A stretch of DNA of 64,000 nucleotides, from contig CM046299.1 in the NCBI GenBank assembly GCA_025267735.1, forward strand, positions 38,516,887 to 38,580,886, in the 5' to 3' direction. The notes under the pieces were generated by a model. It was not told the origin of the DNA. It worked only from the letters and a program-made list of their open reading frames with translations, and made no database searches. Positions 55,101 to 64,000 of this stretch are shown here, one piece after another. Numbering within the stretch: the stretch's first letter is position 1; each line of letters begins with the position of its first letter. The translations under genes were made by a program, and so were the position numbers. The stretch comes from Mactra quadrangularis (lineage: Eukaryota; Mollusca; Bivalvia; Venerida; Mactridae).

Positions 55101-58100
55101 CCCGCAATATAAGCGGACACGACTTTATGCATGTGGTATGCATTGCGATATGGTGATAGCTTATTGTAATTTGCGATACGCTTCTGGTGTTTCGTGACAG
55201 CCCTATTAGTAATGCGTAGATTGTGCAGGGTTTTACGGGACGCACAAATCCGCGTCCATATACGCATAAACTACCTGTGTGGACGCTAACATTTTAAAGC
55301 CTGCGTCCACTTGGACGCATAAAATACATAGCAACATCCTCAGATATTCTTTCAACTGCACAAGTTAACTGGAAACATTTATATTTTAAGCTAAGATTGA
55401 CCGTATTTGAAGGCAATCAAATAAGAAATTCCATTTCAATACCCCGGATGTAAACACTGTTGACGTAATAGGGTATTTCCCAAGTAAGCCAAAGAAGCAA
55501 ACTCCTCGTTGCGATTACGTCACGCGTTGCTACTCTAATATATTTGATAAAGGGAAATAACCGCTGCGGGATGTTTACTCAAGAAGGCGCGCATTCGGAA
55601 CTTTCGGTTGTTTAAGTAGAGGGCATTCTGTACACAAACGGTCTGACTGACCTTTGTACGGAGACGCTGCGCATCACGGGTAACTGTTTATTTAACTGAA
55701 AGCATGTGGCAATGTTTACATTCTAACAATTTCCCCCCTTCAAGTAAACTGAACAAATAGAGTATGAATTTTGTGTCTACTCAATAAAATTTGACTATCC
55801 AACGGTCTATCTCTCTCTCGGGTAATGTGCTGGACTCTTCTTAGAGCAATGTTGCACAATTGTGAACTATTTACATTTGTGAAGGGAAGTAAAAACAGAT
55901 TAAAAACAGGCTAAAAACATATTGCTCTAGAGTTAATTGTACAGCTCACCCATTCTGGTCTTGAAGACATCTATAGATGGGGAGACGATCACCACTTCTG
56001 GGAGGTTGTTCCAAAGTCGTATGCCAGTTGGAAAGAAAGATGCACGGTAGGTATTGATGCTAGTGTAGGGTACCAGAAAACGACATGCATGGCCTCTTGT
56101 GTGAACCCCTGCAGGTATGAGTAGACTGCTGGTGTCAAGATCAACCAGGTGGTTCACGATCCTGTACATCATGGTGGCTTTGGCTTGTTGACGTCTGGAT
56201 TCTAAGGATTCCCAGCCGAGATTCTTCATCATTTCGGTGACACTGCTGGTGTATCTGTAATCACCAGTACAAAAGCGTGCTGACCTACGTTGGACCTTCT
56301 CTAGTTTGTTGATGTTTGATTTGGTATTTGGATCCCAGACACTTGCTGCATACTCCAACTGGGGTCTAACGAGTGACTTGTATGCCTTTGACTTGATGTT
56401 AGTTGGGCAGGTTCCAATATTTCTTTGAAGAAAGGCTGATGTCGAGGTTGCCTTCTTAGCCGTGATGTCAATGTGGCTGTTCCAGTTCAGTTTGCTGTCT
56501 ATTGTCACCCCAAGGTACTTGGCTTTGTCGGTTTGTTTCAGTGTTTGGCCATGGATCGTGTAAGTACCTGATATAATGTTGCGCTTGTTGGTTATACGGA
56601 TTGTCTCACATTTGTCAGGGTTGAATGCCATAAGCCATTCCTGCTCCCACTCTTGTAGTCTATCTAGATCATCTTGAAGTGCCTTGGTGTCTTCGTTGGA
56701 CTTGATGGTTCTGTAAAGTAGACAGTCATCAGCAAAGAGGCGTGCAGTTGATGATACCTTGTCTGGTAGGTCATTGATGTAGACTAGGAACAAGAGTGGT
56801 CCTAAGACAGTGCCTTGGGGTACGCCTGATGTCACAGGAGATGGCGATGAGATCTTCCCATCAAGTATGACCTGTTGTTGTCTGTCGCCAAGGAAACTGT
56901 TAATCCATCCTAACGTCTTGCCCCGTATACCATAGTGCTGGAGCTTGGCAGATAGACGTCGGTGTGGAACCTTGTCAAAGGCCTTAGAAAAATCGAGAAG
57001 GATACAATCTACCTGCTGTTTGTTGTTCAAACCTGTTGCAAGATCCTGTACTGTGCCGATGAGTTGTGTCTCGCATGATCTTCTCTTCCTGAAACCATGT
57101 TGGTGGTCAGACAGGAGATTGTTGGTATCGAGGAACTTCATCAGATGGCTGTGGACTATGTGTTCCATGGTCTTACAACAGATTGAGGTTAGGGAGACTG
57201 GTCGATAGTTGGAGGCCTTGCTCTTGTCTCCTTTCTTAAAGAGTGGCGTGACATGTGCATTCTTCCAGTCAGTTGGAACTTGGCTTTGGTCGTGAGAAGC
57301 CTGGAAGATGAGAGTAAGTGCTGGGGCTATTACTTCAGACATCTCCTTCAGAAATCTCGATGAGATCTGGTCTGGCCCAGTTGCTTTATGAGGATTTAAA
57401 GCGTCCAGTAGTTTCTTCACACCGTTGACATGGAAGGTAAGCGGAGGAGCTTCAGCTGGTAGGTCTGGACCAAGATCTGGCATGGCCTCATCACCTTCCT
57501 GGGTAAATACTGAGGAGAATTGGTCATTCAGGATCTCTGCCTTGGTGGAAGTATCTGAGTAGGTTGAGCCATCCTTCTTGAGAGGGGCGACACCTGAACT
57601 GTCACTTTTCATGGTTTTTACATAAGCGTAAAATTTCTTGTTGTTATTGCCAGGTTCATTAATCATGTTGTTAACAAATTCATTTCTGGTGTTTCTACAT
57701 AGTTTTTGATTTTCTTTCTGTATTTGTCTATACACGTTCCAGTCTGATTGATCTTTTGTTCTTCTAGCTCTTCTGTATGCCCTTTTCTTCCTTTTAGATA
57801 ATCTTCTTATTTTTCTGTTACACCATGGTTGGTTGAATCTTGATGATGTTAGCTTGGATGGTACATGTGAGTCAACAGCTTCAACACATTTATTCTTGAA
57901 TTGTTCCCATAGATCATTGATTGGTGTTGAGGGGCTATTGTCTTCAGTGAACTTTCTAGTGAAGTTATCAAGGTCTTCCTTCATGGCAGATGTATTGGCC
58001 TGTCTCCATAAGTAGATGCGGCGCTTGACAGGTTTTTGTCGTCGTGGGATGATGTTAGTATCCACAAGTACTGTGTCGTGGTCACTAATACCAGGTAGTG

Positions 58101-60119
58101 GTGTGCATCTGTCTACTAAGGTAGGACGATTTGTGCAGAATATGTCAAGTGTATTCTCAAGTCTGGTTGGAAAGCGTATCATCTGTTCACAGCCAATGTC
58201 ATTGATGGTGTCTATGAAGGACTGGTTGATGGGTATAGAGTACTGATGACCCTGAATGTTGTCTGATGTCCAGTCTATATCCGGTAGATTGGCATCGCCA
58301 CCCAGCCAAATGATACTTCCTTGGAATTTAGTGAAAAGGTTCTTGATTTCTTGGCATAGAATAGTTGAGTAGTCAGCATCGTTGTTAGTAGGTCTGTACA
58401 TGCAGCCAACAATGAGGGGCTTTTTAGTGCTTGTAGTGTTGAAAGACGCAGCTACAAATTCAGAAGACTGACTATTCACAACTTCTGTACCCTCCATGTC
58501 TCGCCTTGCAATGATGGCTACTCCACCATATGTGCTATTTGGTCGGTCTCTGCGGGCAACAAAGCAGTACTTGTCAGGTAGTACTTCTCTTTCAGCAATG
58601 CCTGGGTAGAGCCATGTTTCAGTAGCCAAAATGATGTCTGGGTCTACCTGCTCCAGGAGGGCCCAAAATGATTCTCTTTTCGCCCGAATGCTTTGAAAGT
58701 TTATAACTAGGACTCGAAGTGCCTTCTTGGATGTGGGTTGTTTTTGTCTTGGAGGTTTGGGTGAAGATGTAAACCTAGGCGAACCAAAGTCGGAGCATTC
58801 GTTTGACATGAAAGAAGTAGAAGTTGGTGTAGAGCAGGTAGTGGAGGCTTCAAAATCTGCAAATAGGCTTGAGCTAAACTTGGGCAAGCCACACTGGCAG
58901 CAGTACCATGAGTCATCGTTCCCTTCCAGAGCCTCATAAACAACAGTGGGAAGTTGTATGCATCCTTTGTGGTACCATACCGAACAATCTGAGCATTGGA
59001 TAGATCTCACTTTTCTAGACCACACACAGGCTTTGCCACATACACCACAAGGGAACTTTGGTTTGTAAGCTGGGCCTGGGTTAGGATGACAATCTGATGC
59101 ATTTAATATAAGCAAAGCAAATAGGTAGAGGCAATGGTCAGAAGCAGGCTTCTTTGGTGTTTTAGCAAAAACATGTTTATTTAGCGTAGAACAGCTGACA
59201 TGGAAGATATTAGGATGAAAAGTAATCTGGGAGGGTGAAACAGGTCTACATGGTGTAAGAAAGTCATACCAATTACATATAGTTGTCAAAAAAACGATCA
59301 AGATGGATGACAGCAGCCAGAACTTCATTGTACTTGCCAAATTTCGGATAGTTACATGCTTTCGGATGACAACAAATAAACTTCCGGTGGTCTGTTTCCG
59401 GCGATGACGTCACGCCTTTTGACAGTTGGTGAAAAGATGGAAAAATCGCTATTCTGGAGTGGAAATGCTTCGAGGATGGTATTAAAGTGAAGAAAGTTGT
59501 TTTATAAATCAAATCAAACCAAAAGATGATAACGGGGAGTGTAGGAACTCATAGAGCAAAAATAATTTCGGTCACTGTTGTTACTACCAATGTTCAACTT
59601 CAATAAACTGAGATACAAGTTTTCTGGTGGTTTAATTTTCCTTTATTTCCTTTTTTTTATTTTAAACATATAAAACAACAATCATAACTTTGATACAACA
59701 AAATTGTTTGCAGTTTGGTATTGGACCCCTGATTTCACTGTGTGGACCCCTGTTTTTGTCAGTCCTGCATCCAGTGGACCCCCAATTATCAATGGCTGTG
59801 TAAAACCCTGTTGTGAAATAAAATTCTTATTTTGAAGAGGTTAATCTTAGCTAACAAAGTCTTGTACAACATCATAAGCTTTTTTTTGTTAAAGTGTCAC
59901 GATCTGCAAAAATGTGAGTAACATCGATTGTCCTACAAGTACAAAACATTACCCCACCCACTTTGATATATGGTGCTAGAACTTAACGAAGCGACTTACG
60001 ACATTTGAGACACTTACAGATATATGATGTTTGACGGATTCTTTTGTATAACCAGGCATAAATGCGTCCAACTTAGGGACGACCTTGGTTCCCCGCTTGA
60101 TAATTGTTCTCAACACCAT
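49039..60119 (-). CDS. NDUFA4/B12D-family (C15orf48-like) small mitochondrial protein, 4 exons, complete
   Basis: Exons 60119-60018, 50973-50888, 50618-50567 and 49101-49039 join in phase to a 100-residue protein with ATG start and TAA stop. The N-terminus MVLRTIIKRGTKVVPKL is basic, like a mitochondrial presequence. Residues 35-58 (ILPLYVFTAGGCVVCAWYCW and on) form one membrane span. KHHISILPLYVF parallels KKHPSLIPLFVF of human NDUFA4, and the tail IYQSVADLSN...PENKPEL parallels FYSVNVDYSK...KERPDF. NDUFA4 is a cytochrome c oxidase-associated subunit, and C15orf48/NMES1 is its paralogue. At 100 residues it is longer than NDUFA4 (81), mainly at the N-terminus. The 9-kb first intron holds a pearl element and an intact LINE. 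Confidence 0.75.
49430..49760 (+). repeat. Dispersed repeat, related to 23560-23770
   Basis: Non-coding. It shares the ordered blocks listed for 23560-23770 and ends in the C/G-rich phrase AACGAAGGGGGGGCACATAC. It lies between exons 3 and 4 of the NDUFA4-like gene. Confidence 0.55.
50567..50618 (-). CDS. NDUFA4-like exon 3, residues 63-80
   Basis: Encodes (I)LLKNKERSDVKPTERIP. Acceptor ttttcag, donor gtaagt. Confidence 0.78.
50888..50973 (-). CDS. NDUFA4-like exon 2, residues 35-62
   Basis: Encodes the membrane span and following residues, ILPLYVFTAGGCVVCAWYCW then KLLSYQDT. Acceptor tttcag, donor gtaaga; ends two bases into a codon. Confidence 0.8.
51964..55205. mobile_element. hAT-like element carrying a pearl insertion
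   Basis: CAGGGCTGTCATGATATACT on the left and (reverse complement) TAGGGCTGTCACGAAACACC on the right are imperfect inverted ends. They are flanked by TTACAAAT (51956-51963) and TTAGTAAT (55206-55213), six of eight bases matching. Both ends hold tattgcaatacgc / ttgcgatacgc words. No transposase ORF. The pearl-like element at 52287-54714 lies inside. Confidence 0.5.
52287..54714 (+). mobile_element. Pearl-like (Helitron-related) element, copy B
   Basis: Starts AACAAGAGCTCCGCTGGGCG, has about a dozen tandem core units parallel to copy A, a short ACGG microsatellite (54648-54670), and ends CATAACATAATACGACC followed by hairpin CCGTTTTTTCAAAACGGGCG. It also shares with copy A the non-tandem block 'ccattgtttgccattttgactttattaacatattg'. 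No coding capacity. Confidence 0.87.
55610..55800. repeat. Dispersed repeat, inverted copy of 3690-3880
   Basis: GGTCTGACTGACCTTTGTAC through TTGTGTCTACTCAATAAAAT matches 3690-3880 in reverse complement. It lies just downstream of the LINE 3' end. Confidence 0.7.
55842..55930 (-). other. LINE 3' UTR with a terminal hairpin
   Basis: After the stop codon the transcript would read AGAGCAATATGTTTT ... GTGCAACATTGCTCT, a stem of about 10 bases around a 60-base loop. A structured 3' UTR is a common RT recognition signal in this group; its role here is inferred. Confidence 0.4.
55933..59328 (-). CDS. CR1/jockey-group non-LTR retrotransposon ORF, intact: PHD finger, endonuclease, reverse transcriptase
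   Basis: A single open frame of 1131 residues counted from the ATG at 59328. Order: hydrophobic start MKFWLLSSILIVFLTT; a second hydrophobic run ending in a 2A-like motif DCHPNPGP (79-86); a PHD-type C4HC3 zinc finger (94-146, C-x2-C ... H-x2-C ... C-x2-C); an apurinic-type endonuclease (about 203-426, with ATETW, YRP, GGDANLPD, SDHD); and a reverse transcriptase with DFSKAFD (779-785), SGVPQGTVLGPLLF and FADD (865-868). The C-terminus ends with the FFPTGIRLWNNLP block. It copies its RNA by target-primed reverse transcription. No frameshift or stop was found, so it is probably young. It sits in intron 1 of the NDUFA4-like gene, same orientation. Confidence 0.93.
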   Translation of the reverse strand: MKFWLLSSILIVFLTTICNWYDFLTPCRPVSPSQITFHPNIFHVSCSTLNKHVFAKTPKKPASDHCLYLFALLILNASDCHPNPGPAYKPKFPCGVCGKACVWSRKVRSIQCSDCSVWYHKGCIQLPTVVYEALEGNDDSWYCCQCGLPKFSSSLFADFEASTTCSTPTSTSFMSNECSDFGSPRFTSSPKPPRQKQPTSKKALRVLVINFQSIRAKRESFWALLEQVDPDIILATETWLYPGIAEREVLPDKYCFVARRDRPNSTYGGVAIIARRDMEGTEVVNSQSSEFVAASFNTTSTKKPLIVGCMYRPTNNDADYSTILCQEIKNLFTKFQGSIIWLGGDANLPDIDWTSDNIQGHQYSIPINQSFIDTINDIGCEQMIRFPTRLENTLDIFCTNRPTLVDRCTPLPGISDHDTVLVDTNIIPRRQKPVKRRIYLWRQANTSAMKEDLDNFTRKFTEDNSPSTPINDLWEQFKNKCVEAVDSHVPSKLTSSRFNQPWCNRKIRRLSKRKKRAYRRARRTKDQSDWNVYRQIQKENQKLCRNTRNEFVNNMINEPGNNNKKFYAYVKTMKSDSSGVAPLKKDGSTYSDTSTKAEILNDQFSSVFTQEGDEAMPDLGPDLPAEAPPLTFHVNGVKKLLDALNPHKATGPDQISSRFLKEMSEVIAPALTLIFQASHDQSQVPTDWKNAHVTPLFKKGDKSKASNYRPVSLTSICCKTMEHIVHSHLMKFLDTNNLLSDHQHGFRKRRSCETQLIGTVQDLATGLNNKQQVDCILLDFSKAFDKVPHRRLSAKLQHYGIRGKTLGWINSFLGDRQQQVILDGKISSPSPVTSGVPQGTVLGPLLFLVYINDLPDKVSSTARLFADDCLLYRTIKSNEDTKALQDDLDRLQEWEQEWLMAFNPDKCETIRITNKRNIISGTYTIHGQTLKQTDKAKYLGVTIDSKLNWNSHIDITAKKATSTSAFLQRNIGTCPTNIKSKAYKSLVRPQLEYAASVWDPNTKSNINKLEKVQRRSARFCTGDYRYTSSVTEMMKNLGWESLESRRQQAKATMMYRIVNHLVDLDTSSLLIPAGVHTRGHACRFLVPYTSINTYRASFFPTGIRLWNNLPEVVIVSPSIDVFKTRMGELYN
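60018..60119 (-). CDS. NDUFA4-like exon 1, residues 1-34
   Basis: Encodes MVLRTIIKRGTKVVPKLDAF then MPGYTKESVKHHIS. The ATG has A at -3. Donor gtaagt. No obvious TATA box upstream in 60120-60300. Confidence 0.75.
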
Positions 60120-60988
60120 TTTGCCTTGTCGTTTATGGATCCGGCGGACGACCTTTTGGTACTCTCTATGCCATATGACACTTTTTAAAAAGTTGGTTTG
60201 TTTTTATTTTTATTTATGATTGATAACAAAATAAAACTGTATATCTATGTTTTATCTATATTTTACATTATATACAATATATTATTTATTTTGTAAATAT
60301 TATTATAGTTTAGAGAGTAAAGATTTACACTGGACGTGCTTGATTTTTATCTTGCAAGATGCTTTCGTCAGCATATTATTGTGCTGACGAAATTGTTATC
60401 AACATTTCATGTCCAAAGTCATGATACAGTGATAAATATCACCATTACAGCGTTTTTCCGAAATAGGCTGAAAATAATATGTTCCAAGAACAATATAAAT
60501 AGTAATCGAGCTCTCTTTATTGAAGTGTTTGGAATACTTCGGTGATCGACGTAGAAAATTGATTGTGATATGATGACTTCAGCGTTCGCGCGCTGATCTG
60601 GGACCAAAGCTCAACGACAACAGCATTTAAACGCCTGCTTTTTATGTAACAGAACCGTTGGCTGTGCAAAATTGATTTACATTTGGTAAGTATCATTAAT
60701 GACTGTTATGACTGGTCTTAACACGTCTTGTCAACAAGATTTGTTGGATTACTCGGACCTCCTATTGTTCGTACCACACTTTCCACAGACACAGCCAAGA
60801 GTTGCCAAGATGAATACCTTAAAATCTGATTCAATTAATAAGGGACAAGGCGGACAATGACCAAGCGGACCATATGTCGGGACAAAACGTCAATGATCAC
60901 ACAAGGAGGTTCAATGTTCAAACAAGAACACATCATGATAAACAGCCACCTTTACCCGAACAGATTGATTCATCCTGACTGGAACCAC
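60120..60988. other. Upstream region of the NDUFA4-like gene
   Basis: Likely holds the promoter of the minus-strand gene starting at 60119, but no TATA or initiator is recognisable. A perfect hairpin TTCGTCAGCA-tattattg-TGCTGACGAA lies at 60366-60393. No other ORF, SINE or MITE was recognised. Confidence 0.4.
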
Positions 60989-61014
60989 CGACCTACATCT
61001 ACATCTACATCTGT
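60989..61014. repeat. ACATCT microsatellite, probable LINE 3' terminus
   Basis: ACATCTACATCTACATCT; on the minus strand a GATGTA repeat about 250 bases after the stop of the second LINE. Non-LTR elements of this group often end in short tandem repeats. Confidence 0.6.
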
Positions 61015-61258
61015 ACGAAACTACTGTCAATAACTGACCATTATGTTTCGGCGAAAGTGGCAGAAAATAAGGAAAAGTAGAGTGAAAATAGGAAAGATAG
61101 AGGAAGATAGTTAAAAGATAGAGAATAGTGAAAGGCTTTGGATGACTGCTTTCCGTGCCTCTGGTCAGGCCTCTCCGGCTACCGAAGCGGTCCCTGGGAA
61201 TTCACCCAACCGGCACAGCCCTGACCTTCATTGGTTGTACTAACAGTCAATCCGGGCA

Positions 61259-64000
61259 TTAATATGTAAGAGAAGATAGCCCCTGTCTGAAAGATGCCAG
61301 ATCAGGGGCCTCAGCAACTGGTGCTGGTAGGTTATTCCAGACTATGGTGGTGCGAGGAAAAAAGCTGTATTTGTAGGAGTCAGTGTGAGCCATGACCTGT
61401 CTGTATGCTCTAGTATGCTTCTTTCTGGTTCTTCCAATAGCCGGAGTTAAGTAATCTTCTACTGTGATGTCCACTAAGTTGTTGCTGATCTTATACAGCA
61501 TGGTCAGTTGTTGTTTTGTTCGTCTCGATTCCAGGCTTTCCCATCCCAGGGAGTCTAGCATGTCAGTGACTGAGCTTGTGTTTCTGTAACGATTTGTTAC
61601 ATATCTGGCAGCACGTCTCTGGACCATTTCTAGTTTGGCTGTAGCAGATGATGTGTGTGGGTTCCAGACACAAGCACAGTATTCTAGATGGGGTCTGACA
61701 AGGGCTCTGTATGCTGAAGTCTTGGTCTCCTGGTTACTGATGCGGAGATTTCTTTGTAGGAATCCAAGCATACTGTTGCCTTTTTTAACAATTCTGTTGA
61801 TGTGGGTATTCCAGTTAAGGTTGGACTGTATATCCACACCAAGGTATCTGGCAGTTTTGACTTCCTGCAATGCCTGTCCTTTGAGTTTGTAGATGTTTTT
61901 CTGAGGGGTCTTGCTTCGTGTTATATGTAAAGTGTTACATTTGTCCGGGTGGAAGGACATCCCCCATTTTCTTTCCCATCTGGCAAGTTTTTCAAGGTCT
62001 TTCTGTAGAATTTTGGAATCTTCTGTGGTGTTAATTTCTCTGTATATGGCACAATCATCAGCAAATAGCCTGGTATTGGAGTCAACACATTCTGGTAGAT
62101 CGTTGATAAATAGTAGAAATAGGAGTGGGCCCATGACTGTACCTTGGGGGACACCACTCACTACGCTGGCTTCATCAGAGAGAGCACCATCAACGATTAC
62201 TTGTTGTTTCCTGTCAGACAAGAATGCCTTGATCCAGGATAAAGTCTGTCCTCTTATCCCATAATGATGGAGTTTGAGTAGTAGGCGCTTGTGGGGGACT
62301 CGGTCAAATGCCTTAGAAAAGTCTAGTATGACCATGTCCACTTGTCTACTCTTCCTCCTTTTGTCATCCAAGCTAGATACCAATTCATGTACCAGAGTCA
62401 AAAGCTGTGTCTCACACCCACGTCTTGATCTAAATCCATGTTGACAGTCTGTGAGTATGGAGTGGTTTTCTAGGTGTTTCATTATGTTGCTTGTGAGGAT
62501 ATGTTCTTGTATTTTGCAAATGAGGCTTGTTAGAGAGACCGGTCGGTAATTGGAGGCTTTGAACCTCTCTCCCTTCTTGAAGATGGCCGTCACATTTGCA
62601 TGCTTCCAGTCGTCTGGTATAATGCCTTGTTCTAGGGTCTTTCTGTAGACTAATGTAAGGAGGGGTGCTAACTCATCAGCCATGTCTTTAAGAATTTTGG
62701 CAGGAATCAAATCTGGTCCACAGGCCTTGTTTGGATTGGTTTTTTTCAGCAGTTTGGCCACTCCTTCAACAGTGATGTCAATTTCAGGCATATTGGGAAA
62801 TGGCTCACCTTCAGGGACTGGAAGGTTACTTTCATCTTCTTGAGTAAATACGGACTCATATTGCTTATTGAGGATATTAGCTTTATCCCTTGGATCAGCA
62901 TGCATTCTCCCATTGTCCTTGAGGGGTGCAATACCAACATTGTCTTTCCGTCGACTTTTGATGAAGGACCAGAACTTCTTCTGCTTACTGGGTGCAGGAC
63001 CATTGTCAGGTTCGATGATATTCTCTATATATTTCCAATATTCAGATCTTTCTTCTCTTTGGACTTTTGCTTTGAATTGTTTGTAGTTGGCTATATCAGT
63101 TGGTTTCTTGCTTTGGCGTTGACGTTTATACAGTTTGTTTCTTCGTCGGTGTAATGACTTTATTTTTCGGGTGATCCAAGGTTGAGGTTTCTTATCATTC
63201 TTGGTGATTTTATGGGGAATATATTTGTTCATTAACTCTTTTATCTTCTGTTTTAGGCTCTCCCATGCAGTATTGATGTCAGAAGTGGTAACAATTTCTT
63301 CAAATGTGTGACCAAAATCTTTGAGTTCATGTCTAAAAAGGTCATATTCTGCCTGGCTATATTTATAAATTTTACGGCTTAAAGATGTCTTCAAAAAAGG
63401 TTTTAGACTTGACTCAATAAATATGGCGTCATGATCTGCAATTCCTGGCATACAGTGTACTTGGTTAATCAGTGAGTCATTGTTGGTGAAGAAGAGATCT
63501 AGGAGACTTGATGTATATTCTGTGATACGAGTTGGTTCTCTGATGACTTGATCTAAGAGATTATCTTTGGCTATCTTTAATAGTTGATGGCATAGTGTTC
63601 CATTTTTAGCATATTGGTTAACATCTTCATCTTCCCAGTTCAAGTCTGGTAAGTTAAAGTCCCCGCCTATCCAGAGGTGAGACCCTCTATGGGTTGGTAC
63701 TCTGGAGATAAAAGATTGTAGGATTTCTAGATATTGAGAATCTTTATTGTCTGGAGGTCTGTAGAAGGAACAAACATAAAGGTCCTTACTTCCAGTAACC
63801 TTGACCTTAGCCCACACCATTTCACCACAACCATCATGCTGTAGTTCCTCTGGTTCTTCACTGTGGAAGTTGTTTGATACCAATAGGAATACACCACCTC
63901 CTTGACCATTGTGCCTGTCTTTTCGGTAGACTTGGAAATCCGGGGGGAAAACCTCAGCCGAACTAACTTCTGGTTGTAGCCAAGATTCGGTTCCAATTAT
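61259..64000 (-). CDS. Second non-LTR retrotransposon ORF, endonuclease and reverse transcriptase, open to the window edge
   Basis: The frame is uninterrupted from the right edge (913 residues visible) to TAA at 61259; the N-terminus is outside the window. It starts inside the endonuclease at IIGTESWLQPE, then YRPPDNKD, GGDFNLPDLNW and GIADHDAIF. The reverse transcriptase has LDFSKAFDRVPHKRL, SGVPQGTVMGPLLFLLFIND and FADD, and the C-terminus has FFPRTTIVWNNLP. It is clearly related to the 55933-59328 element but diverged throughout, so it is another family of the same group and not a duplicate. Whether it also has a PHD finger cannot be seen. Confidence 0.92.
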   Translation of the reverse strand: MIGTESWLQPEVSSAEVFPPDFQVYRKDRHNGQGGGVFLLVSNNFHSEEPEELQHDGCGEMVWAKVKVTGSKDLYVCSFYRPPDNKDSQYLEILQSFISRVPTHRGSHLWIGGDFNLPDLNWEDEDVNQYAKNGTLCHQLLKIAKDNLLDQVIREPTRITEYTSSLLDLFFTNNDSLINQVHCMPGIADHDAIFIESSLKPFLKTSLSRKIYKYSQAEYDLFRHELKDFGHTFEEIVTTSDINTAWESLKQKIKELMNKYIPHKITKNDKKPQPWITRKIKSLHRRRNKLYKRQRQSKKPTDIANYKQFKAKVQREERSEYWKYIENIIEPDNGPAPSKQKKFWSFIKSRRKDNVGIAPLKDNGRMHADPRDKANILNKQYESVFTQEDESNLPVPEGEPFPNMPEIDITVEGVAKLLKKTNPNKACGPDLIPAKILKDMADELAPLLTLVYRKTLEQGIIPDDWKHANVTAIFKKGERFKASNYRPVSLTSLICKIQEHILTSNIMKHLENHSILTDCQHGFRSRRGCETQLLTLVHELVSSLDDKRRKSRQVDMVILDFSKAFDRVPHKRLLLKLHHYGIRGQTLSWIKAFLSDRKQQVIVDGALSDEASVVSGVPQGTVMGPLLFLLFINDLPECVDSNTRLFADDCAIYREINTTEDSKILQKDLEKLARWERKWGMSFHPDKCNTLHITRSKTPQKNIYKLKGQALQEVKTARYLGVDIQSNLNWNTHINRIVKKGNSMLGFLQRNLRISNQETKTSAYRALVRPHLEYCACVWNPHTSSATAKLEMVQRRAARYVTNRYRNTSSVTDMLDSLGWESLESRRTKQQLTMLYKISNNLVDITVEDYLTPAIGRTRKKHTRAYRQVMAHTDSYKYSFFPRTTIVWNNLPAPVAEAPDLASFRQGLSSLTY

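Larger units (their letters stand above)
55226..59810. mobile_element. Possible composite element with CAGGGTTTTAC ends enclosing the LINE
   Basis: CAGGGTTTTACGGGACGC at 55226 and, at 59810, the complement of CAGGGTTTTACACAGCC. Both sides are flanked by TTGTG (55221-55225, 59811-59815). The inverted ends are only 11 bases and a 5-bp duplication fits no common family neatly, so this is tentative. Confidence 0.35.

Noticed and set aside
55221..59815. Firm classification as Transib from a 5-bp duplication
   Set aside because: The ends do not match the CACWRTG consensus of Transib and the match could be chance.

Overview
The window is eukaryotic nuclear DNA, AT-rich and intron-rich, almost certainly from a bivalve mollusc. 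The evidence is split protein-coding genes with GT-AG introns, several tRNA-headed SINE families, and 'pearl'-type elements (tandem core units followed by an ACGG-type microsatellite), which are known from bivalves. GC content would suit a mussel-like genome, but I cannot name the species. There are no bacterial-style genes, operons or CRISPR arrays.

Two host genes can be assembled, both on the minus strand. (1) Positions 37405 down to 1125 carry 16 exons of a long-chain acyl-CoA synthetase (ACSL1/5/6 type). All splice phases agree, giving 553 codons from the N-terminal membrane anchor to just past the adenylation-domain hinge. The C-terminal exons lie beyond the left edge. (2) Positions 60119 down to 49039 carry four short exons encoding a complete 100-residue protein of the NDUFA4/B12D/C15orf48 family, a small inner-membrane respiratory-chain protein. 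One more open, spliced-looking exon (48673-48785) is unassigned.

Most of the rest is mobile DNA inside the introns. 14475-21341 is a three-level nest: a hAT-type element (8-bp TSD CTAATAAA) received an inverted copy of itself (TSD TCCATGGG), which received an unrelated 3.5-kb element with long terminal inverted repeats and a 3-bp GGA duplication. This explains a giant palindrome. 24998-26942 and 52287-54714 are two pearl-like elements whose core units each carry a DR1-type nuclear-receptor site. 27010-29437 is a 55-bp satellite apparently born from a SINE fragment. 43310-44180 is a 27-bp satellite inside a small inverted-repeat element. 13145-13462 looks like a miniature LTR element. Many MITEs with recognisable target duplications, tRNA-derived SINEs and microsatellites fill the remaining introns.

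At the right end, 55933-59328 is a non-LTR retrotransposon with an uninterrupted PHD-endonuclease-reverse transcriptase ORF and an N-terminal 2A-like NPGP motif. A second, distinct non-LTR retrotransposon (61259 to the right edge) is also open throughout. Their intact frames suggest recent activity.
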